Source of the DNA: Methanobacteriota archaeon
GTDB taxonomy: Archaea > Thermoplasmatota > Poseidoniia > Poseidoniales > Thalassarchaeaceae
Direction of reading: 5' to 3'
DNA length: 9,519 nt
Assembly: GCA_002685315.1 (NCBI GenBank)
Contig: NYXJ01000036.1
Location: 1 to 9,519 of the forward strand
Part shown: piece by piece, positions 1 through 6,921 of the stretch
Position numbering within the stretch: position 1 is the first letter of the stretch
How the letters are laid out: each line of letters begins with the position of its first letter
The notes under the pieces: model-generated
Told to the model about the DNA's origin: nothing
Seen by the model: only the letters and a program-made list of their open reading frames with translations
The model's database searches: none
Made by a program: the position numbers and the translations under genes

Positions 1-1
1 A

Positions 2-745
2 AAAATTTCTCCTGGTACCACGATTACAGTACTTTCAAAATCAGATGGTGATGAAACCACTGGCAAATATAAAACTACAATTCCTGAACCAGAAGTGGTG
101 TATTCAGACAAATCAGTGATAGTAGTCAATAAACCAGCAGGTCTTCTTTCAGTAGCTACCGACCGAGGAGAGGCAGACACTATGTTTTCCCGAGTTTTTG
201 CTTGGGCGTGGGAAAATGGAAATACCAGAGCTCATCTCGTTCATAGATTGGACAGAGAAACATCAGGGTGCTTAATTTTCGCACGTTCAACAGAAATCCG
301 TGATATGTTACAAGAACAATTCAAAGACCGGTCAATTGAACGAATATATCATGCTGTAGTTCATCGCAAACCACCTACTAATTCAGGTGTTGAGACCGGT
401 CGTATTCAGGAAATGAAAGACAAGAGGATGAGGCTTGTTCCCGAAGGACGTCGCGCTGGTAAATCAGCAATTACTAACTGGTGGTTAGAAGACACAGGAC
501 CTGAGCATAGCTTAATCCGAATCAAGATAGACACTGGTCGCCGTGCACAGATTCGTCTTCATATGGCAAATCTGGGCTGTCCGGTAATAGGAGATACGAG
601 GCATGGATTTGGTAAAGCTAGTATTAACAGACTCTGTTTACATGCAACCTCTCTCAGCTTTATGCATCCCAATGGTAAATTAATGAAAGTCGAAAGCCCA
701 ATACCTAGACAATTGATTTCCGAATTGAAAAGACGTTTAGGGTAA
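2..745 (+). CDS. RluA-family pseudouridine synthase, 5' end cut by window edge
   Basis: The enzyme isomerises uridine to pseudouridine in rRNA or tRNA. The first start codon inside the window is GTG at 95, but the frame stays open to base 2, and the upstream codons (KISPGTTITVLSK...) look like the end of an S4 RNA-binding domain, so the true start probably lies left of the window. Counting from GTG 95, the sequence shows the family opening 'VIVVNKPAGLLSV' (residues 8-20), the catalytic motif HRLDRETSG with the nucleophile Asp53 (codon 251-253), the conserved Tyr85 in 'RIYHAVV', and the motif TGRRAQIRLH (147-156) followed by GCPVIGD. Most family members have TGRxHQIR; here His is replaced by Ala. 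The stop TAA (743-745) touches the stop of the convergent exporter gene. RluA enzymes are common in bacteria and much less usual in archaea, so acquisition from bacteria is possible (inference). The RNA target cannot be told from sequence. Confidence 0.93.
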   Translation, partial: KISPGTTITVLSKSDGDETTGKYKTTIPEPEVVYSDKSVIVVNKPAGLLSVATDRGEADTMFSRVFAWAWENGNTRAHLVHRLDRETSGCLIFARSTEIRDMLQEQFKDRSIERIYHAVVHRKPPTNSGVETGRIQEMKDKRMRLVPEGRRAGKSAITNWWLEDTGPEHSLIRIKIDTGRRAQIRLHMANLGCPVIGDTRHGFGKASINRLCLHATSLSFMHPNGKLMKVESPIPRQLISELKRRLG

Positions 746-2284
746 TCATTCTTCTTCTATGGACATGTTGATTATTTTCCTGGGCATGTATAATTTAACC
801 AAAATAGCATTCAACATAGCAATTATTCCCATTACTGTCGCTGAAGCGATCATTCCCTCCATAAATGCGATTTGTGCATTTTCAATCAAAGCAGCACCTA
901 ACATATTACCATCCTCTAACATCTCCGCACCGATTTGCATTGCAGCAGGAAACGACTCTAGTGGAACAGTCCCCAATTCTAATCCATCGGGGATAATCAT
1001 ATTTCTTTGATAGTATTCGTTCAAAACACTACCACCAATGGCTATCCCTAGGGCTCCACCAACCTCTCTACTTGCATCATTTGTGGCGCTGCCTACCCCT
1101 GCTTTATCTGATGGTACAGAATCCATTACTACCGTTGTGGCAGGAGCTAAAGTTAATCCCATTCCAAATCCGAGTAATAAGAAAATACACGCTAATCGTA
1201 TATATTCAGAATCAATTTCAACAGTAGTGAATATAGCCATTGCAATTGTCATCAATCCCAACCCCACAGAGATAACATTGTTACTTCCAAATTTAGCAGA
1301 TAACCTATCACTATTTGCAGCAGCAGGCATTAATCCTAATGGCAGTGGAAGGAATCTAACTGCAGCTTCAAGAGCGGTATGACCTCTTACTAGTTGGAAA
1401 TGCAACATTTGTGTAAACATGAAAGAGAACATTACGAATGAAGCCAACATTATTGCAATTAACCCTAAAGAGAAACCTTTGAATTTAAAAAATCCAATTG
1501 GCAACATCGGGTACTCGACTTTCCTTTCCCAATTTACAAATAAATAAGTCATTATAATTGCTAATGCGCTAATAGTTAGAATTTCAAGACTAGTCCAACC
1601 CAGTGTAGGAGCTTCGATTATTGCATACAAAACAGTTCCAAGGGCAGCTACTGACAAAAATGCACCCATAGGATCTAATGGAGTTTTTTTACTGTCTTTT
1701 GAGTTCGGAACAAAAACTAGCCCTAATATTAGAGCCAGCAAGATTATTGGGACATTAATCAGGAATACCATTTGCCAATCATAATTCTCTACAGCCCAAC
1801 CTCCAACTAGTAATCCGATTGGAGCCCCAATGCCAGCCATCATCGTCCATATTCCAATTGCCTTTCCTCGCTCCTCTCTTGGAAAAACTACAATCACAAT
1901 AGATAGAGTAGCGGGCATAACTAAGGCTGCTCCAAATCCCATAGCTGCTCTAGCCATAATTACATCATTGGATGAATCAGCATAAAATGCAGCAGCCGCA
2001 GAAGCAGTCCCTAGTAGGATTAATCCCAATTGCAAAGCTCTTTTTCTTCCGAAACAATCTCCTAATGCGCCCATAACTAATAGCATACCTCCAAAAATTA
2101 GAGCATAAGAATCAACAATCCATTGCAAATCACTATTATCGGCCTGCAAATCTTTAGACATTTCAGGCAAAGCTACATTCAAAGTAACATTATTTAGCAT
2201 CACGATAACTAGGCTTAGACTCATAATTCCGAGTATAAGCCATCTTTTTTCATGTCCAATATTCTCACTCATAACATTACGCAT
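746..2284 (-). CDS. MFS drug/metabolite exporter, DHA2 (EmrB/QacA-like, 14 TM)
   Basis: Predicted proton-driven exporter in the cytoplasmic membrane, 512 residues, the normal size for the 14-helix DHA2 family. Visible signatures are the TM1 motif ending in NVALP (residues 36-40), 'LQWIVDSYALIFGG' in TM2, motif A GDCFGRKR (75-82) in the loop after TM2, an Arg in 'MARAAMGFGAA' in TM4 (motif B), motif C GIGAPIGLLVGG (151-162) in TM5, and a second-half repeat around 372-415. A long outward loop lies at about 423-465, before the last helices. TM1 reads LNNVTLNVALP where relatives usually have LDxT/LDNT, so the usual membrane Asp is Asn31. The start is ATG 2284; ATG 2272 (residue 5) is an alternative. 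No Shine-Dalgarno is present and a TATA-like box lies about 30 bases upstream, so the mRNA is probably leaderless or short-leadered. The substrate is unknown. Confidence 0.93.
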   Translation of the reverse strand: MRNVMSENIGHEKRWLILGIMSLSLVIVMLNNVTLNVALPEMSKDLQADNSDLQWIVDSYALIFGGMLLVMGALGDCFGRKRALQLGLILLGTASAAAAFYADSSNDVIMARAAMGFGAALVMPATLSIVIVVFPREERGKAIGIWTMMAGIGAPIGLLVGGWAVENYDWQMVFLINVPIILLALILGLVFVPNSKDSKKTPLDPMGAFLSVAALGTVLYAIIEAPTLGWTSLEILTISALAIIMTYLFVNWERKVEYPMLPIGFFKFKGFSLGLIAIMLASFVMFSFMFTQMLHFQLVRGHTALEAAVRFLPLPLGLMPAAANSDRLSAKFGSNNVISVGLGLMTIAMAIFTTVEIDSEYIRLACIFLLLGFGMGLTLAPATTVVMDSVPSDKAGVGSATNDASREVGGALGIAIGGSVLNEYYQRNMIIPDGLELGTVPLESFPAAMQIGAEMLEDGNMLGAALIENAQIAFMEGMIASATVMGIIAMLNAILVKLYMPRKIINMSIEEE

Positions 2285-2310
2285 AAATAGATACTTTTCA
2301 AAACATAGGT

Positions 2311-2320
2311 TACAATATTA
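2311..2320. promoter_or_regulatory. Putative shared TATA-like element in 54-base divergent gap
   Basis: The gap between the exporter start (2284, -) and the hydrolase start (2339, +) is only 54 bases and contains one clear AT-rich box, TACAATATTA, followed by AAA. Its core AATATT is self-complementary, so it could serve TBP in both directions. Its centre is about 23 bases before the + strand ATG and about 31 before the - strand ATG, which fits archaeal leaderless or short-leader starts. No Shine-Dalgarno lies before either gene. This is an inference from spacing and composition only. Confidence 0.35.
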
Positions 2321-2338
2321 AAACCGCTCCCGATAACC

Positions 2339-4153
2339 ATGGCTAATCGTCTTCATGCACTCTCCATCGCATTGATTTTTGTATTAGTCAGCATGTCTGG
2401 TTGTATATTTTCAGATACATCAACATCCGATGAGATGCCAAAAGAAGGCGAATACCCTTCCATTTATGATAGGCATACTCTCACCTGGCAAGATAATCAT
2501 ACATTCTCTTATACCTTGGAACAAGGACCGCATTATTCTCTTGATGTCCAAGAAGCCTTCATCGAAGTAGATACTTCTGAGATTTGGGAAACAGGTCCGG
2601 ATATATCAGAAGTGCATCTTTCGTATTGGCTCCCAAGCAATACTTTAGAGGGCGCCCAAGTTCCTGTAATCGCAGTCATTAGTCCTTATTTTTCATACGG
2701 GACTCAGGGAGACGAATCGACCCCAACAAACATTGTTAGCGCTGGCCGTGGCGAGTTTATTTTCGAGAACTTTGTTCCTCATGGATATGCTTTCGCACAG
2801 GTAGCAGTATTTGGCACTGAACAGTCCAGTGGATGCTTTGACTATCGTGGTGCAGGAGAAGGTTTAGGCATTCATAATGCTGTAGAATGGCTTGGTTCTC
2901 AGAACTGGTCTAACGGACACGTCGGACTTTATGGTAAATCCTACGAAGGAGCAACGCAATGGGAAGCTGCAGCCTTAGGCAGCGAATACCTCAAGACCAT
3001 TGTCCCAATATCTGGTACAACAGCTTTACATCCATTATTGTACAAAAATGGTAGTGCAGAAGCCAGAAGCCAAGTCATGCACATGAATTATTTTTCTAGT
3101 ACTGTTGATTATAATGAAGACGATTTAGATAATGTATGTCCTGATATTGTAGAGGGACTATTCGCAGGACCCGTTACCTACGGGGCCGGAGAACTAGATC
3201 CATATATGTCAAATTATTATGACGAAAGAAGCCATATCGACAAAGCATTTGAAAATTGGAATGGAAGCGTCTATTGGGTACAAGGATTACAAGACTGGAA
3301 TGTAGACCCACATCAAGTATTTGGAGGGCCAATTGGGGTGAATTGGTACCAAGATTATATCGATGCAGGATTTGAAATTAGAGGAATAATGGGACAGTGG
3401 GAACATAATTATCCAGATCAATGGACAAAGCATAATGCCCAAGATAGTGGATATGGAGGAGAGGCAATTCACAACATGACTCGTTGGGACTGGGCCCAAG
3501 ACTTGTTTGAATGGTATGAATATTATCTGAAAGGGGCCGGTCCACAGCCTGATCTTACTGCCCAAGTTCAACGAAATGATGGTCAATGGCGAATTGAAGA
3601 AACATGGCCACCCGAAGATATAGAATGGTATAGTTTACCATTATCACAATGCTCTAGTTCAGGGGCATTTACAGGAGGCGGCCTTCCAGTAATTGGAGGC
3701 GGCCAGACGGTGACAACAACATGTTCTGCGCTTTCCGAGACCGATGATCTCCTAATTTCAGGACTAATTAGGCTACATTTAGAAGCGGTAGCAACAATGG
3801 ATGGTGGACAGATATTTGCAGAGCTAAGAGATTCTGAAACTGGAATTAGATTAGGTCATGCAACTATGGACATCAGATATCATGCAGGAGGTTACGAGCC
3901 ACAAACTGTGTTACCTTCGGAACAAGTAACAATGATGATGGAATTTCAAGCAATTGATGCAATACTTCCAGCAGGCCATGGAATTAATATTGTATTTACT
4001 GAATCTGGTGAAGATTATCTCGCGCCTGCATGCGGACCAAGTTGCACTGTCCACATACTCCCCTCAATTTCGCAGTTATCAATTCCACACATTACTAGTG
4101 ATTCGGGGACAGTTCTAATCACTCCGCAAAATCTTGATGCAGCTAATAATTAG
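2339..4153 (+). CDS. CocE/NonD (peptidase S15-like) serine hydrolase lipoprotein
   Basis: Predicted exported alpha/beta-hydrolase of the X-Pro dipeptidyl-peptidase (S15)/cocaine-esterase superfamily, cleaving acyl or peptide bonds outside the membrane. It has 604 residues, typical for the family. The N-terminus is a lipoprotein signal: MANR, a hydrophobic stretch (8-19), then lipobox SGC with Cys22 as the likely lipid anchor, followed by a Ser/Thr/Asp-rich linker. The catalytic set is Ser201 in GKSYEG (the family's GxSYxG elbow), Asp319 in 'GLQDWNVDP', and His356 in 'GQWEHN' (usually GPWxH). Residues about 410-590 form the C-terminal beta-sandwich (PepX_C-like), with a Gly-rich loop at 445-456. 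Six further cysteines (166, 267, 438, 462, 565, 569) fit disulfides in an extracellular protein. ATG 2339 has no Shine-Dalgarno. Peptidase versus esterase activity cannot be decided here. Confidence 0.92.
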   Translation: MANRLHALSIALIFVLVSMSGCIFSDTSTSDEMPKEGEYPSIYDRHTLTWQDNHTFSYTLEQGPHYSLDVQEAFIEVDTSEIWETGPDISEVHLSYWLPSNTLEGAQVPVIAVISPYFSYGTQGDESTPTNIVSAGRGEFIFENFVPHGYAFAQVAVFGTEQSSGCFDYRGAGEGLGIHNAVEWLGSQNWSNGHVGLYGKSYEGATQWEAAALGSEYLKTIVPISGTTALHPLLYKNGSAEARSQVMHMNYFSSTVDYNEDDLDNVCPDIVEGLFAGPVTYGAGELDPYMSNYYDERSHIDKAFENWNGSVYWVQGLQDWNVDPHQVFGGPIGVNWYQDYIDAGFEIRGIMGQWEHNYPDQWTKHNAQDSGYGGEAIHNMTRWDWAQDLFEWYEYYLKGAGPQPDLTAQVQRNDGQWRIEETWPPEDIEWYSLPLSQCSSSGAFTGGGLPVIGGGQTVTTTCSALSETDDLLISGLIRLHLEAVATMDGGQIFAELRDSETGIRLGHATMDIRYHAGGYEPQTVLPSEQVTMMMEFQAIDAILPAGHGINIVFTESGEDYLAPACGPSCTVHILPSISQLSIPHITSDSGTVLITPQNLDAANN

Positions 4154-4615
4154 TTAGAGATATAAGAAATAATTCCTTCCTCTTTTCTCTGTGTAATCAA
4201 TCATTTCTCCGTCATAATTAGTTATTGCTTTTTTTGCAAGTTCTTTCATAGCTTCACTAATCCAAGAAAGAGTTTGAAAATCTTCTACTTCGAACCAACC
4301 GTAATCTATAATTTCATCATTATCAATCTCAATAATCGGATTTATTGAATTGACAAGATAAGCCATAAAAATAGCGGGGGTTTCTTTAATCAGACATTCT
4401 CTAAGGCCAACTAAACCCAGAATTTTGACATCAATTCCACATTCTTCTCTTAATTCACGCTTTACTGCTAATTGTGGTAATTCCCCTTCATCAACTGAAC
4501 CCTTAGGTAAACCCCAGAGGCCATTTTGAGGACCTTTACCCTCTTTTACCAAGAGAATTTTATTTTTTTCAACTAAACAAGCCGCGACGCCCAAGTCCGT
4601 TGTAACCGGTCTCAT
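4154..4615 (-). CDS. Nudix hydrolase
   Basis: Predicted Mg-dependent hydrolase of nucleoside-diphosphate-linked compounds, cytosolic. Numbered from ATG 4615 (153 residues), the complete Nudix box is present: G39-x5-E45-x7-R53-E54-L55-x-E57-E58-x-G60-I61, preceded by 'GLWGLPKG', the usual strand leading into the box. ATG 4615 was chosen because the domain starts right after it (RPVTTDLGVAACLV) and a TATA-like palindrome is centred about 25 bases upstream. The frame can be extended to a TTG at 4672, adding 19 residues of no recognisable domain; an in-frame TGA precedes that TTG, so it is the outer limit. The stop TAA (complement of 4154-4156) abuts the stop of the convergent hydrolase gene. The substrate (ADP-ribose, oxidised NTP, diadenosine polyphosphate) is not distinguishable. 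Confidence 0.9.
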   Translation of the reverse strand: MRPVTTDLGVAACLVEKNKILLVKEGKGPQNGLWGLPKGSVDEGELPQLAVKRELREECGIDVKILGLVGLRECLIKETPAIFMAYLVNSINPIIEIDNDEIIDYGWFEVEDFQTLSWISEAMKELAKKAITNYDGEMIDYTEKRGRNYFLYL

Positions 4616-4631
4616 ACCTTTTTTCTGTAAT

Positions 4632-4647
4632 ATTTCATTTATGAAAT
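4632..4647. promoter_or_regulatory. Palindromic TATA-like element (7-2-7) between divergent genes
   Basis: ATTTCAT-TT-ATGAAAT is a perfect 7-base inverted repeat with a 2-base centre. On the minus strand it sits about 25 bases before ATG 4615, where a TATA box for a leaderless Nudix mRNA belongs. On the plus strand a start about 26 bases downstream would give the 4715 gene a leader of roughly 50 bases. It may be a two-way TATA region, an operator for a dimeric regulator, or both. If translation starts at TTG 4672 instead, it lies inside the Nudix coding region. Confidence 0.35.
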
Positions 4648-4714
4648 ACTGTTTCCAGTAAAAAGCACTCAATCATTAGTAGGATTCATTGCCGGAGTAT
4701 GTTTCCTTCATAGC

Positions 4715-5230
4715 ATGTCTTTACCAAGGCGAGCAATGGAGCAGATGGGATTTTCCGTTTGCTGTTTGTCTTGTGATGCGCCGGATATTGCCGGGTCTCA
4801 GAGGTGTAGAGACTGTATCTCATCGCACGTAAAAGTACGTGACAAAATATCTTCAGGAGTTACGTTATCTAAAGCAGATAGATTGTCAAGAGAATTTGTA
4901 ACTATGCTCGCCAATCCTGCAGATTTCATCGAAAATACAGTACATTCAGAAACTATGATGTACTACAAATCATTGATAGATAAGCATCAGGGAAAGTCGC
5001 AACCCAAAACTGCTGAAGAAGTCCAAGAGAGATTTGAGGCACAAAGAAATAAACCTCAAAGATCTTTGATCCGTGATGTAGCTAGTAATCGGAAAAAACG
5101 TACTCATGTACTTAATTCTGAAGAGATAGAAGAACTATTATTGAAAATTAGTGATAAAAATCCAGAAGCTAGCGAATCTTATTGGGAAGAATTACTTGAA
5201 GATGTGAACGAACTCTTGGATGAAGATTGA
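4715..5230 (+). CDS. Hypothetical Cys4 (zinc-ribbon-like) protein with acidic C-terminal tail
   Basis: I do not recognise this family. The protein has 171 residues, is hydrophilic and has no signal peptide or membrane helix, so it is probably cytosolic. Near the N-terminus, Cys17-x2-Cys20-x10-Cys31-x2-Cys34 has the spacing of a small zinc ribbon or knuckle, with an extra Cys16. Residues 40-100 look helical (REFVTMLANPADFIENTV, then a segment with YYKSLIDKHQ). A basic patch 'NRKKRTH' lies near residue 126, and the last 35 residues are strongly acidic (SEEIEELLLK, EELLEDVNELLDED). The mix of metal knuckle, basic patch and acidic tail suggests binding to nucleic acid or protein, but this is inference. 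ATG 4715 is the first in-frame ATG; Met8 and Met11 are alternatives that keep the cysteines. The M50 protease gene follows after 43 bases on the same strand and is probably co-transcribed. Confidence 0.75.
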   Translation: MSLPRRAMEQMGFSVCCLSCDAPDIAGSQRCRDCISSHVKVRDKISSGVTLSKADRLSREFVTMLANPADFIENTVHSETMMYYKSLIDKHQGKSQPKTAEEVQERFEAQRNKPQRSLIRDVASNRKKRTHVLNSEEIEELLLKISDKNPEASESYWEELLEDVNELLDED

Positions 5231-5261
5231 AATTACGAGCATTCAAACAAGATGAATCTAT

Positions 5262-5267
5262 GGAGGT
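5262..5267 (+). promoter_or_regulatory. Shine-Dalgarno GGAGGT of the M50 gene
   Basis: GGAGGT lies six bases before ATG 5274. It is the strongest ribosome-binding site in the window and fixes the start. It supports this gene being the second of a unit with the 4715 gene, since the probable first genes here lack such a site. Confidence 0.8.
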
Positions 5268-5273
5268 ATTACA

Positions 5274-6110
5274 ATGTCGGGAAAACGTGACCCTCGTGCT
5301 AATTGGTTAGATGAAGATCCATTTGAAAAAATAAATAACAATTCAAAGACTCATACGCGTGCTAGAGATGATGGAAATTGGCGTAAACCACACATAAGAG
5401 TGGTCACTGGAAGTGCTGGACAACCGTTTTTTAGAGCATTTAATTCCCCCCCAGAAAATCACAGAATTCCTGTACATAAAGGGTCAATATGGCATTTTTC
5501 TAAAACTGAAATAGAGCACTTAACTAGAGCGACGATTGCATTTACGATAGCTTTAGCTTTCATGTCAACTGGAGGAATTTTTGGAGCGCTTTCTGCCCCC
5601 TCAACATTTCTTGTTGGCGGAATAATATATTTCATTGCCATATCTCCTGCATTTGTTTTACATGAACTAGCGCATAAATTTGCTGCAAGAAATTATGGAT
5701 GCTGGGCAGAATTTAGAGCGGATTCAGGAGGTCTTAGATTTGGAATAATATTAGCTGCTGCATTCGGTATAGTATTCATGGCACCTGGGGCAGTAATGGT
5801 CGCAGGTAATACAACAAAATCTCAATTTGGAAAAATCGCTTTAGCAGGTCCAGTAACTAATGTAGTACTTTGGTTGTTTGGTCTAATAATTATTCTTTTA
5901 GGACTTACCCAACATAGTATCGTAGAGATAATTATTGTCCCGTGGATGTGGGGGAATGCAATCCTTGGGACATTCAACATGATTCCATGGGGCCCTCTCG
6001 ATGGCAAAAAAATCAAAACATGGTCACATACTATGTTTTACTTTTGGGCAATAGTCTGTGGTAGTATGGTATGGTTCACACTAACTGAACTAAATGGCCT
6101 AATGGGGTAA
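5274..6110 (+). CDS. M50 / site-2-protease-like intramembrane zinc metalloprotease
   Basis: Predicted membrane-embedded protease that cuts helices of other membrane proteins. It has 278 residues, a compact archaeal-type S2P. About 75 polar residues precede the membrane, ending in 'WHFSKTEIEHL', a pre-TM1 pattern I associate with archaeal M50 proteins. The zinc site HELAH (His130, Glu131, His134) lies at the end of the second helix, and the third ligand region N235-x2-P-x2-PLDG (Asp243) follows two or three helices later. I count about six membrane segments (84-102, 109-128, 155-177, 187-211, 217-237, 252-270). There is no PDZ or CBS domain, so regulation would not be through those. The start is fixed by GGAGGT. 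The gene shares a transcription unit with the Cys4 protein upstream, which could be a partner or substrate-related factor (inference). It converges with the 6129-6824 gene across 18 bases. Confidence 0.92.
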   Translation: MSGKRDPRANWLDEDPFEKINNNSKTHTRARDDGNWRKPHIRVVTGSAGQPFFRAFNSPPENHRIPVHKGSIWHFSKTEIEHLTRATIAFTIALAFMSTGGIFGALSAPSTFLVGGIIYFIAISPAFVLHELAHKFAARNYGCWAEFRADSGGLRFGIILAAAFGIVFMAPGAVMVAGNTTKSQFGKIALAGPVTNVVLWLFGLIIILLGLTQHSIVEIIIVPWMWGNAILGTFNMIPWGPLDGKKIKTWSHTMFYFWAIVCGSMVWFTLTELNGLMG

Positions 6111-6128
6111 ATGGGGTTTAGTGACGTA

Positions 6129-6824
6129 TTAGGGGCACTTAGGCAACGCAATTTTTCCACCCATCATTAGTGCACCCAATAGGATATGAGCCAATATAGT
6201 TACGGGGAATATCATATCAAAATAACTAGGATCATTCAGAATTGGCGCTGCGAGGAAGGCAGTCCCTAAAGGCATCCAAGCAGGTAGAAACCAATCCATG
6301 GCTGCTTCAGGACGTTGAGTTGTAAATGCAACCAGTCCGATTATAATCATCGCTAATCCCCAAGTTACTGGAGAAAGCGCCCAAGCCGTAGCACCTGTAT
6401 CAAAGAAATTTTCTTGCGAGGTTGTTCGGTCAAGTTCTGAAGCCCATGTTTGTTCATCATTAATTTCGTCAACATCAGTCATTTCGGCACTAATGACATT
6501 TACATTGCTACCCATTCCTATTATGAAACCAACCAATGAAGCAACGATAAGAATACTACCTACAGTTAGTAATTGTTTATTCATTCCTTTTGCGTTTTCT
6601 ATCATTTCAGAGTTTAGAAGATATAATCCTCCGAACATAATTATTGTTCCAAGTGAGGCCATGATCATCAAAGGCATCAGAGTATCTGCTTCATCAACAA
6701 GCGATTGTACCCCTCTTTCTCCTATATAATCGGAGGCAGGCCAATTGAAGAATGCCCCTAGTAGAAGTAATGGTCCACCAACCAACATGTACGGCGTTAA
6801 ACTTTTTTCACTGTCATCTGACAT
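6129..6824 (-). CDS. Hypothetical multi-pass membrane protein
   Basis: I do not recognise this family. The protein has 231 residues with about six hydrophobic segments: 11-27, 48-70, 84-104, 147-168, 181-197 and 204-224. A polar, acidic stretch (105-145, with TDVDEINDE and a Thr/Ser-Gln-rich part) separates the third and fourth helices and probably forms the main loop. Another charged loop (29-47) follows the first helix. No catalytic motif, cofactor site or signal peptide cleavage site is seen. The start ATG 6824 is supported by a strong TATA-like box about 24 bases upstream and no Shine-Dalgarno, so it is likely a leaderless single gene. The C-terminus ends 'ALPKCP'. It could be a lineage-specific membrane protein of unknown role. 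Confidence 0.75.
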   Translation of the reverse strand: MSDDSEKSLTPYMLVGGPLLLLGAFFNWPASDYIGERGVQSLVDEADTLMPLMIMASLGTIIMFGGLYLLNSEMIENAKGMNKQLLTVGSILIVASLVGFIIGMGSNVNVISAEMTDVDEINDEQTWASELDRTTSQENFFDTGATAWALSPVTWGLAMIIIGLVAFTTQRPEAAMDWFLPAWMPLGTAFLAAPILNDPSYFDMIFPVTILAHILLGALMMGGKIALPKCP

Positions 6825-6840
6825 ACCCTTTGCTTAATTT

Positions 6841-6854
6841 TTTATATTATAAAA
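6841..6854 (-). promoter_or_regulatory. TATA-like box of the 6129-6824 gene
   Basis: On the minus strand this reads TTTTATAATATAAA, the most AT-rich TATA-like stretch in the window. It is centred about 24 bases before ATG 6824, the spacing expected for an archaeal leaderless transcript. Confidence 0.5.
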
Positions 6855-6878
6855 TTTTACTAATTTTTTTCCCAAAAT

Positions 6879-6891
6879 AACATTTTTAAGT
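6879..6891 (+). repeat. Short direct repeat, copy 1
   Basis: AACATTTTTAAGT recurs as AACATTTTAAGT at 7001-7012, differing by one T. The two copies bracket the 6922-6982 inverted repeat at distances of 30 and 18 bases. Each contains a TTTTAAG stretch that could act as a plus-strand TATA-like box, so they could also be promoter elements or chance AT-rich matches. Confidence 0.4.
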
Positions 6892-6921
6892 GGTTTAATG
6901 AATATGCCCAGAATACTATTA

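Noticed and set aside
3287..3586. Open frame on the minus strand inside the S15/CocE-like gene
   Set aside because: It is a shadow of a gene with complete catalytic motifs and has no domain or start signal of its own.
3674..3704. Direct repeat GGAGGCGGCC, two copies 21 bases apart
   Set aside because: It is in frame and encodes a Gly-rich loop (TGGG and IGGG) in the hydrolase, so it is explained by the protein.
4699..4713. Tiny upstream reading frame (ATG-TTT-CCT-TCA-TAG) just before ATG 4715
   Set aside because: Only four codons, its GGAG is one base from the ATG, and such a frame is expected by chance.
6102..6118. ATGGGGT repeated twice at the 3' end of the protease gene, the second copy opening a 19-codon frame
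   Set aside because: The repeat is short, the second frame runs into the convergent gene and has no ribosome-binding site.
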